Source: Orthonyx spaldingii (Eukaryota; Chordata; Aves; Passeriformes; Orthonychidae). From it: 64,000 nucleotides of DNA. Location: positions 1-64,000 of the forward strand of contig VZTJ01000755.1 of assembly GCA_013397795.1 (NCBI GenBank), given 5' to 3'. Numbering within the stretch: position 1 is the first letter of the stretch; every line of letters begins with the position of its first letter. The notes under the pieces were generated by a model. The model saw nothing but the letters and a program-made list of their open reading frames with translations, had not been told where the DNA came from and did no database searches. Shown here piece after piece: positions 9,001 to 15,700 of this stretch. Position numbers and translations under genes: made by a program.

Positions 9001-11190
9001 ACTGGGGTCCCCAGAACTTTCCCCAGAACTTTCCCCAATACATTGAGAAATGATAGAAAGTAAACGAAGAAATTTTGAAACTGATAAATCCCCCCTAACT
9101 TGTAAAATGAACAATCCCTTCCCAACCTTTTCCCAAAACTCCTAGGTTAGAATGGTCTCTGGAGAAACCTCCGGGTAAAACTTAAAAAGCCAGCGAATAA
9201 AAGACTTCAGATCCCTCTTCGAAAACTTAATATCTCCCCGTTCAAGTGATAGCATAGGGTTAAAATGTTTCTAAAAGCATAGGCCTTGGGAATGGGAGCA
9301 TAGGCCTCGGGAAAGGTAATAGATATTGTATCTGCTGAAGGCAGTGAACAGCGTGAACCTGCACAGGGCGAACCTGCACCTGGGCACCCACCTGTAGAGT
9401 AGCTGATGTGATGATTACTTGATAAACATAATTAATCACAACAAGAATCATGAGAAAGGACTAACAATCCTGTGAAACTCTGTGGGGAAGGGGGCTTAAA
9501 CTCATGCTTGGGTGAAAACAGTATATACAATAGAACAATGTTAAAGTTGATGATTAACATATGATCGCATAACAGTTATGTAAGGGTGGGATATATAAGC
9601 GAATCTATTCCGACACCATGTCGGGACTTTGATTTGGGTCTGAACCCCTGGTCCCCAGAGCGCTCTCAATAAAAGCACCGGCATAATCATTTCGTGGTTA
9701 TGTTTTTCTACGCTAACACAAGGGCTTCCACAACTTGGATATAGGTTTCTCGCTGACACTTGGGCAATTTAGCACCCATCCTCTTCCTCCCAGCACCCGA
9801 GACAGAAACAAGAAAGGAACAAAAAGACCCCAAATCTCAAACTCACCAAATCCCGGGTCAACGAAAAGTCTCGGGGTGGCTCGCAGGCTCTGGCCGGTCC
9901 TCTCTCTCCCCTGGAGGGTCTCTGGCCACGCCTCAGATCACTCCCAATAAAACTCAGGAGATCTCTTCGGGGAAGTGGCAGCTCCGAACGCGACTTGATG
10001 TCCAGCAGGCAAAAGGCAGCTGGAGACGCTTCCAAGGACATCCACAAGGGGTCACTGTTCGGGTGCCACTTGCCGCAGCATGCTACTCTGGGTGGTCAGC
10101 GGCCACGACCTTCCGAAAGCTTCTCCAGCCTGGGGAGGCGTTTGGCAGGGAGCTGCAGCCTGCATGTACACCGGGCAGCCCAGCGAGAAGAAACGAGAAG
10201 GGTCCTCGTATAGAGTCCCGAATGCAGGTTTATTGAGAGGGTCCACACACGAAGGGTTCCAGGGATGAAGACCAGGAGCAAGGGACTGACAAGGGGTTTT
10301 ACACGGGGGGCAAGTAAGGAGCTACAACCAATGGGAAAAGAGGAGAGGGGCAGAGCAAAAGCGGGACAAGGATGCGGGAACCAATGAGCACTAACCGAGG
10401 GAATACTGACAACTGGTCAGCCAACGGGGCATCAAGGAAGGGAGAACTTTCTCGTAGAAGGGGAAGAACAGGGAACAAGGGGCGGGATGGCAACAGGCCA
10501 ACGGGGAAAGAGGAATTTGAGTACATTCAAATGAAAATGCAAAGGATCATGGGGGTAGTCCTTTTCCTCTCCATAAGCTTAGGGAGAGTTGACAAAGGTG
10601 TACCTCTCCCACCAGTGAGTTTTCTGGTGATTACCAGGAGCAGGCTTGTCTGTCCCCACAATTACCTTCATGTGTATTTCCACTGCACAGTCATTACCAC
10701 CACATGATTTTAAAAGGGCACTGGTTGGCACATTGTTATCCATGTGAAGTTGGAGTCATAGTGCAGTGCAGTGCCACTTCATCATTTTAAATAGAAGATG
10801 TATTAATAACCATGAAAGCGGTTAAAGAGAAGTGCCATCTTTTAAAATTCTTCTCCTATAGGATATCTGCAGTACAGTGACTTTTTGCGCAGCAGAGTAA
10901 GGATGCTTGACGGTGTCTCTGCTAATATTTTGTCAGGGGATGAATGTGATTTTTCACTTCTCTTTCTCAGGAAATTTGAGAACATCTACTTTGGCTGGGG
11001 TCACAAATACAGTCCAGAAAGTCACACTCCCGCACTGCCCCTGCCAGCGCAAGCAGAATTCCCCAGCGGGCCAGCAATCACTGAGACAGTAGACCCCACT
11101 GTGGAAGAGGAAATGGCTTTCAAGGCTGCAGAGGAAGAAGCCTTAGCCGGAGCTGAGGAAGAGGAAGGTGAAGAAGAGGAGGATGATTAA
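45..11190 (+). CDS. RSPH4A: Radial spoke head protein 4/6 family, 3' part of gene (three last coding exons)
   Basis: Partial gene; the 5' exons lie left of the window. Coding exons are 45-186, 1027-1144 and 10971-11190 (stop TAA 11188-11190), with GT-AG introns and consistent phases. Together they give about 159 C-terminal residues. The first exon encodes a long Glu-rich tract followed by GPPLLT and ISED. The second contains PAWTT, YSVAILQSN and WPGAYAF. The third contains KFENIYFGWGHKYSPES, a Pro-rich stretch, DPTVEEE and an acidic tail. This order is the conserved C-terminus of the RSPH4A/RSPH6A family, structural proteins of the radial spoke head of motile 9+2 cilia and flagella, where spoke heads relay signals from the central pair to the dynein arms. 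The family assignment is firm. RSPH4A and RSPH6A are close paralogues, and some tail residues look RSPH6A-like, so the symbol is tentative. The last intron is enlarged by an antisense provirus that does not touch the exons. Confidence 0.85.
187..1026 (+). other. Intron of the radial spoke head gene
   Basis: AT-rich intron between the acidic exon (45-186) and the exon at 1027-1144. It has a GT donor at 187 and an AG acceptor at 1025-1026. I see no repeat or coding signal in it beyond short A/T-rich runs. Confidence 0.7.
1495..1500. repeat. Target-site duplication, left copy (ATTACC)
   Basis: ATTACC directly outside the 3' LTR, identical to 10661-10666. Six-base duplications are typical of alpha- and betaretroviral integrases; gammaretroviruses usually give four. 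Confidence 0.85.
1501..2091 (-). repeat. 3' LTR of the provirus
   Basis: 591 bp, TG...CA ended, reading on the minus strand from 2091 to 1501. It matches 10071-10660 along its whole length. In element orientation it has a TATAAAA-type box (complement of 1727-1733) and an AATAAA polyadenylation signal (complement of 1659-1664). The outer edge abuts ATTACC (1495-1500). The env reading frame continues into its U3 end and stops at 2010. Confidence 0.95.
2010..3300 (-). pseudogene. env: Proviral env (surface and transmembrane subunits), disrupted
   Basis: The frame begins at an ATG at 3298-3300 with a signal-peptide-like leader, preceded by an in-frame stop. The surface subunit has several N-linked glycosylation sites and paired Cys. 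It ends in a basic furin-type site, RQKR, near residue 214. The transmembrane subunit follows, with a heptad-repeat/immunosuppressive-like segment LQNRAAIDYLLLLHGHDC and a C-x6-CC motif (CEEFDGLCC). Those are alpharetrovirus-like features. A long hydrophobic anchor (LLKTLLLVFLVLFVVL) and a tail come last. Lesions: TAG at 2506-2508 soon after the cleavage site, and a frame change at a run of seven T (2321-2327, A on the coding strand). The tail frame continues through the polypurine tract into U3 and stops at 2010. Confidence 0.88.
2094..2108 (-). promoter_or_regulatory. Polypurine tract
   Basis: A run of purines on the minus strand (complement of 2094-2108) sits a few bases upstream of the 3' LTR, where plus-strand DNA synthesis is primed. 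It also lies within the open env frame. Confidence 0.85.
3354..3638 (-). CDS. Small membrane-protein-like ORF between pol and env
   Basis: An intact 94-codon ORF with its own ATG (3636-3638). Residues 1-21 (MRLRGCLIIIPWVVGIVWVV) look like a signal peptide or signal anchor. A hydrophilic middle with an Asn-x-Ser site and Ser/Thr/Gly/Pro-rich sequence follows. A ~24-residue hydrophobic span around residues 66-90 comes next, with a tail of about three residues. This is the layout of a tiny type I membrane protein. It lies after the integrase C-terminal domain and before the env start at 3300, in a frame different from env. I do not recognise the product. It could be an accessory protein, an upstream-exon leader of env, or a chance ORF. 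Staying open while gag, pro, pol and env are all broken is notable but may be luck at this length. Confidence 0.5.
   Translation of the reverse strand: MRLRGCLIIIPWVVGIVWVVTSENHSRDIRTSTLRMETLGGKTQPEAPPTDINSGGSGEVNCPPYLSLSLWLLLAAFILLGGLITIFNVWFQGR
3874..6670 (-). pseudogene. pol: Proviral pol (reverse transcriptase, RNase H, integrase), disrupted
   Basis: Reverse transcriptase spans 6670-5417: fingers motif SPWNSPVFVIKKPGKDRW, LPQGMKNSP and catalytic YMDD. RNase H follows (about 5300-4870) with its carboxylates visible as DGS, E in PQIAELAA, TDSAYV and GRAD. Integrase begins with an HHCC zinc domain (H-x3-H and CPNC), then the core. The first catalytic position reads LWQTNVTHY, with Asn where the family has Asp. 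The second Asp (KTDNGPA) and Glu (MVERAHQNIK) are kept. The C-terminal domain shows ITWGRGYTC and WIPGKYVKPY, the betaretroviral type. Lesions: TGA at 6299-6301, TAG at 5417-5419, a frame change near 4560, and another near 4200-4240. Confidence 0.9.
6601..7376 (-). pseudogene. pro: Proviral pro (N-terminal dUTPase-like region plus aspartic protease), disrupted
   Basis: The frame lies -1 relative to gag and overlaps its end, as in betaretroviruses, where pro is reached by ribosomal frameshifting. The first ~140 codons contain SAG and other residues in the position where betaretroviral pro ORFs carry a dUTPase domain; I consider that identity plausible but not proven. The protease active-site triplet DTG is encoded at 6858-6866 (complement). 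Directly after it the frame breaks, apparently by a one-base loss: protease-like residues continue in another frame to a TAG at 6601-6603. That includes a C-terminal stretch reading GRDLLSQWG. The flap and C-terminus are therefore out of frame with the catalytic Asp. Confidence 0.75.
6604..6610 (-). promoter_or_regulatory. Candidate -1 frameshift heptamer at the pro-pol overlap
   Basis: On the minus strand the sequence G GAT TTT ends the protease frame and is immediately followed by its TAG stop. The pol frame is -1 relative to it and open through this point. The heptamer resembles the G GAU UUA type known at a betaretroviral pro-pol junction. It is assigned from position and frame geometry only; no downstream pseudoknot was folded. 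Confidence 0.45.
7256..9255 (-). pseudogene. gag: Proviral gag, disrupted
   Basis: Structural polyprotein precursor. It starts at an ATG at 9253-9255, the first in frame after a stop. The N-terminal part resembles a betaretroviral matrix domain (Trp/Phe-rich helix pattern). A long Pro/Ser/Thr-rich linker follows, containing a PPLY late-domain motif (codons at 8794-8805) and short tandem repeats. The capsid part follows (WEPVLYQQLRELCKAAKKY region, then the major homology region near 7715-7762). Last is a nucleocapsid with one clear CCHC zinc knuckle (CFHCGESGHFTKNC) and a second, degenerate Cys/His cluster. Disabling lesions: in-frame TAG (complement of 9142-9144), a frame change between about 8500 and 8350, and TGA (complement of 7763-7765) just before the major homology region. 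The capsid frame runs open from 8332 to 7256 except for that TGA. Confidence 0.85.
9256..10050 (-). other. Proviral 5' leader between primer binding site and gag
   Basis: About 0.8 kb of untranslated leader in element orientation. It is expected to hold the splice donor and packaging signal, but I could not identify either from sequence alone. No reading frame with retroviral similarity was seen in it. Confidence 0.5.
10051..10068 (-). promoter_or_regulatory. Primer binding site, tRNA-Lys type
   Basis: Two bases inside the 5' LTR, the minus strand reads TGGCACCCGAACAGTGAC. From knowledge of retroviral primers, this differs at two positions from the tRNA-Lys(UUU) primer complement. The position immediately after U5 supports the call; which tRNA was the primer is an inference. 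Confidence 0.75.
10071..10660 (-). repeat. 5' LTR of the provirus
   Basis: 590 bp partner of the LTR at 1501-2091, with the same TG...CA ends. The AATAAA motif is retained. The region matching the TATA box of the other LTR (around 10297-10305) has changed, so the canonical TATA sequence is lost in the copy that would drive the provirus. The outer edge abuts ATTACC at 10661-10666. Confidence 0.95.
10661..10666. repeat. Target-site duplication, right copy (ATTACC)
   Basis: ATTACC directly outside the 5' LTR, identical to the left copy at 1495-1500. It shows that both LTRs come from one insertion and that the flanks have not recombined since. Confidence 0.85.
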
Positions 11191-11514
11191 AATATGGAAG
11201 AAAACAGATTGTTTTAAAAGTTTGAACATGAACAGCATTTTCATAATGTAGTCATTTATTGGTGACCTCAAAAGAAATGCACTTGGAGCACGCTGGGTTT
11301 TTTTTAATTTCTGCAGGCTTTTCTTTGCAGCTATCTTCCTCTCCTTTCCTACCCCTCAAACCCACCTGCACTCGCATGAAGCCTTTTTCTGTGTTGGTTT
11401 GACTATGCAAACGTAGTCTGCTTGCTAAAATGATACTGCTTTGAACTAAGAACTACCATCCACCAGAAGTTCACACTGTTTTTCTAGCCCTCACCTTAAT
11501 ATACGTGTTACTTA

Positions 11515-11520
11515 AATAAA
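11515..11520 (+). promoter_or_regulatory. Polyadenylation signal of the radial spoke head gene
   Basis: AATAAA lies 325 bases after the stop codon, followed by a T-rich stretch. It is the first canonical signal in the 3' UTR and comes before the CR1 copy, so transcription of this gene probably ends near 11540. Confidence 0.65.
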
Positions 11521-11629
11521 TTTTTTTTAATCGCATGACAGTGTAACTTTTATGTGCGAAAGTGTACTATTCAGAGTCAGTAGGCAGCTTATTGAGGCAC
11601 TGGCTGAGTGCACGGCAGTGATACTGTTC

Positions 11630-12140
11630 ATCACTGGCATTAGGGGTTGCACCTCCAATCCTGTGCTCAGTTTTGTGCCCCTCACTGCAAGAGACACGGA
11701 GATGCTGGAGCGCATCCAGAGAAGGGCAATGGAGCTGGGGAAGGGACTGGAGCACAAGGCTTAAGAGGAGCAGCTGAGAGAGCTGCGGGGGTTTAGCCTG
11801 GAGAAAAGCAGGCCCAGCGAGACCTTACCGCTGTCTACAACTCTCTGACAGCAGGCTGTAGCCAGGTGGGGGTTGGACTCTTCTCCCCAGTTACAAACGA
11901 TATGACAACAGGAAACAGCCTCAAGCTGCACCAGCGGAGGTTCACGTTGGATATTAGGGAAAAATTCTTAATGGAAAGGGTTGTCAGCCTTGGAACCAAG
12001 GCAGTGGTGGAGTCACCATCCCTGCGGGGTGTTTAAAGACCTGCAGACGTGCATTTGAGGACATGGTTTAGCGGTGAATGCGGCGGTGCTGGGACAGCGG
12101 TCGGACTCCACCGGAGCTCTTTTCCAGGCTAAGCCATCCC
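11630..12140 (+). repeat. CR1 retroposon fragment upstream of CENPE
   Basis: The stretch shows the avian CR1 3'-region pattern on the + strand: GAGACACGGAGATGCTGGAG, then GGTTTAGCCTGGAGAAAAG, AGGAAACAGCCTCAAGCTGC and GAAAAATTCTTAATGGAAAG. The very 3' end is diverged. It fills most of the gap between the radial spoke head polyadenylation signal and the CENPE CpG island. The 90 bases before it show nothing recognisable. Confidence 0.85.
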
Positions 12141-12144
12141 ACCA

Positions 12145-12700
12145 TTCCCTGACCAGTGCCATCTGAGTGCTGGCGGCAGGCGTGTGGGGGGGGTAGGTGT
12201 CGCGGGAGCTCTCAGGGGCTGCTCAGCCATCTGCTCCTGCCCGCGCTTTCCCTGCCCGCCCCGCCGGCTCCTGCCGAGTGGTACGCTCCACGCACGGCGT
12301 CCGTGCCTGGCGGGCCAATAGGAAGCGGCTCCGGGCGCGGTTCAAACTGCGGCGGCGGTTGGGGCGGGCGCTCTCTGCTGCCGGCGCTCCCGCTCCCGGT
12401 CCCTTGTCCCCCTTCCGCTCCTCCTGTCCTGGGCGGGCATGGCGGACGAGGGCGCCGTCACGGTGTGCGTGCGTGTGCGGCCGCTCATCGCCAGGTGAGC
12501 CGCCGGGCTGGCGGCAGGGCGAGGCTCCCTCCGCAGCCCTGGGGGCCGCCGTGCCTCCGCACCTGGAGCAGGCTGGAGCAGAGAGGCGGACGGAGGGATT
12601 CGGAGCGAGGAGCTGGCGAGGGCCGGGAGAAAGGGGGTCGCGGTAAGGGGCCCGAGTTTTGGGAGCAGAGCCCTCGGCCAGTAAAGGTAACAAGGTGTCT
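12145..12700. promoter_or_regulatory. CpG-rich promoter region of CENPE
   Basis: A GC- and CpG-rich island in otherwise AT-rich DNA, spanning the 5' UTR, first coding exon and start of intron 1. No TATA box is visible near the ATG, as expected for a CpG-island housekeeping/cell-cycle promoter. GGGCGG-type Sp1 boxes, a CCAAT box (12315-12319) and a CHR-like hexamer (12341-12346) are present. Open frames on both strands here are side effects of the GC content. Confidence 0.75.
12315..12346 (+). promoter_or_regulatory. CCAAT box plus CHR-like element (cell-cycle promoter module)
   Basis: CCAAT at 12315-12319 is followed by TTCAAA at 12341-12346, the reverse complement of TTTGAA. The flanks are GC-rich. 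NF-Y binding to CCAAT and DREAM/MMB binding to a CHR (TTTGAA or TTCGAA) about 30 bases away is the known arrangement in G2/M genes, a class that includes CENPE. The module lies about 95-125 bases upstream of the ATG. Sequence and spacing are seen; function is inferred from the family of promoters. Confidence 0.55.
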
Positions 12701-15700
12701 CTTCTTTTAGAGAAAATGCCTCAGGAGAAAAAGTGTCCCTGCACTGGAGAAGTGAGAATAATACTGTTTCCGAAGTGAATGGTACCAAAATATTTAGTTA
12801 CGGTAAGAATGCGAAAGCAATTGCTTTACTTGGATCCTTATGCGGAATTTCGCTACTGTACTGCTTAAACTTGTCGACTGTGGTGAATGCCCTGAGCTTC
12901 CTGCAATGTCCCCCAACCTTCCCAGTTCCGTAATTCTGAAGGAATGTCATCGGGGCACACAGGATTTCTGATTTAGGCAGTACTGGGATGTGCTTTTGAG
13001 GTCAGCTTCCTGATGGACATTGCTTTCTCTGTTCTGGTTCATACTGCAGTGGCTTTGGAACACATGAGCTTTGGGACACATATTTTTTTATATGAAATCC
13101 GGTTACAAATGGCCTAGACAAGGGCTAGTCCAGAGCATTATGGGGGAACCCAAACCCAAAAGTGACTAGTATGAATGTTAGATCCTCATAATTAACTGGC
13201 TCCCTTTGAGTCTTTTGCTTCTGATCCGCTGTACTTGTTAATATGAATGTAGCCACTACAAAGATTTTCCCCAAAATACAGAATCAGTAAAAGCATGCAG
13301 CAGGCTAGGAGTTTAACAATTAGCCTGTCTTGTCAGACTTGAAATCCTCATAGATGAACTAGCCATAACTTTCTAGGATTAAATGGGATGACTGTTTGAC
13401 TGTGTTCATCATTCTTAGGTTTTTATTACTTGTCTATCATGTGTGCATTGTGTCTTTCTTGATTTTTGTGTTTAATATTTATTTTAAAACAAAATTTTAA
13501 AAGCTTGAATTAATAGTGTTTTGGTGATATTTATATTTGAATTACCCTACAAACAGTGATGCCTATTTATTGGATTTGAAGTCAGCAATGCTAAATGACA
13601 GCTTGGTTTTGACTTGCAATACATGGGATTCACATGCTTTATTTTTTGTTTTTAAGATCGTGTCTTTCACTCAAGTGACAACACTCAGCAGTTGTATGAT
13701 GGTGTAGCTGTTCCAATTATACAGTCAGCTGTGCAAGGTTATAATGGTAAGCTTTTAAACTGTGTTTAAATCCTTTTTGTAATGTATTTCAGAAATAGTT
13801 GGTAAAACTTAACCGTCTTTCTAGGCACAATTTTTGCTTACGGACAGACTGCTTCAGGGAAGACTTACACAATGATGGGAAATGAAGATTCCGTGGGCAT
13901 TATCCCTAAGGCAATTCAACATGTGTTCAAAATTATTTGTGAGGTGAGCAATTCTATTAAATTGAAGTCACTGAAAGGACTAAAAATATTTGTGATGGTT
14001 ACATAAAAGTTAATTTTAGTATCAAGAGGCTTATGAAGGAAATTAATTTATATTGGACTATATGTTGCAGTTACTTTGCTAGCCTGGCAAAGATGAATGG
14101 TATAAACAAAAAGCTAATGGGACTCTATTAGTTGAAATAAAATCAGAACAAAACTGAGGAGAGTTGTTAACCTTGCAAATATATTAAACATTGATTACAA
14201 ATATAAATAGGTACTCACTTGTTAATGTGGTAGATAAGGTAATGTGAAGCTTTGTGTTTATTCTGCTATTTTAAAAGTCAAAAAAATTAACAATAATAAA
14301 GACTTTTTTTTTAATGGAAAGAATATGATACTACATTTACTTATTTCAGGCTTACAAAAGAATTGCTAATTGCTCTGTGTTAATAAAAGTAAGGAAAAGG
14401 TGTAAGTTAAAACAGTGATTTCCAAAACATGATTTGCAGGGTGCTTGCTTCTGCCTTGAGGGTTTCAGGTAACTGTTACTAGTGAAGTGAAATGGTCACT
14501 GCTCCTTTAAGGAGGTGCAGGGTACCCTTAGAGGGTTTATAGAAGTAACTAAAGGTAAGAAGACTTTCCTTGAGTCCATTGTGCAGCCTTTCCTCACCCC
14601 AACATCCTCTACCAAGGAGACAGGAAGAAGCAGCAGCACCACAGTAAATCCAAGCAAGCAAAGAGAGAAGACAAGGTATGCAAGAGGGGAAAGAGCCTAA
14701 GGAGGAGAAAATTGTTTATGGAAATGGCATTTAAGTAGTCAGACTATTATCATGCTTCTGTAGGGCAGTTATCTTAATTTTACCACCTATATATACCTAT
14801 ATAGTGGTATACCATTAATGCAGCTGGAAAGAGGTGGGATAGAAGAAAAATGATTCTGTATTGGTAGATGCTACTGTACAGAGAAAATGAGGGGAAAGAA
14901 ATCTGTGCAATATCTAAATCTTTATCTCCAATTTAAGAATACGTGCATTAAAAGATGTCCATCAGTTAGTCTGGCTTTTGTTTGGTTTTTTTTTTTTCCC
15001 TTTCAATGTTAGATTCCGGATAGAGAATTCCTGCTAAGAGTTTCTTACATGGAAATCTACAATGAAACCATTACTGATTTGCTTTGTGATAGTACGAAAC
15101 AGAAGCCTCTGGGAATTCGTGAGGATGTTAATGTAAGTGGATGTTATGTAGTGTAATTATTGTACCTGCTTGGAGTAAAAGAAGTGGGGAAAAAATGTCT
15201 TCTGAAGCATCTAGTGGAAAACTTTTTTGGGACAAACTGTGTGATTGTATCTTCAGCATTAACAGAAGGACACTTGATGTAGTAGAATAACAACAATGAC
15301 TTTGGGCTTGCCATTGCTAGTTCACCTTTATAAATCTTTATAAAAGTAGACTAAATCCTCAAGTTTTCCAGGATGGTATATTTTATTTAACTTTGACAGT
15401 AAAGACTCAAGTGTTGTTTAGCTAATGACACTTTACAAGCATCATGTTAAGCTCCACATATTACAATTTTCCAACAGATACAGAGTTACTTTAAAATCAT
15501 ATTCGTATTACCTGCCAAGTAGAAACACTTCTCTTTTACTGTGATCATAGAATAACCATGAGACTAGAACTGTTCAGTAACATGATCACTATAAAAAAGA
15601 AATCTATATTAACACCTTTCTTTATATTAAGTTTTGTAGCAAATAATTAAAATTGTTTGTTTGGTTTTTGGGGTGTTTTTTTCCTTTGGTTGCCTTAAAT

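Larger units (their letters stand above)
1501..10660 (-). mobile_element. Full-length endogenous retrovirus (class II, recombinant type), antisense in the last intron of the radial spoke head gene
   Basis: The 9.16-kb provirus reads right to left: 5' LTR (10071-10660), primer binding site, gag, pro, pol, small ORF, env, polypurine tract, 3' LTR (1501-2091). ATTACC flanks both outer edges (1495-1500 and 10661-10666), a 6-bp target-site duplication. By hand alignment the two LTRs differ at about 40 of 590 positions (roughly 7%), so the insertion is not recent. Every gene carries stops or frameshifts, so it cannot be autonomous. The organisation (separate pro frame, apparent -1 frame steps, GRGY-type integrase tail) is betaretrovirus-like. 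The transmembrane env is alpharetrovirus-like (C-x6-CC motif). Antisense orientation in a host intron is the usual tolerated arrangement, because viral signals then do not interfere with host splicing or polyadenylation. Confidence 0.95.

Noticed and set aside
45..11190. The radial spoke head segment as a processed retrocopy
   Set aside because: It keeps introns with proper splice sites and phases, so it is a genuine multi-exon gene.
12223..12788. Long minus-strand ORFs (148-156 codons) opposite CENPE exon 1
   Set aside because: They lie in a CpG island where stop codons are rare, show no domain, and are antisense to clear coding exons.
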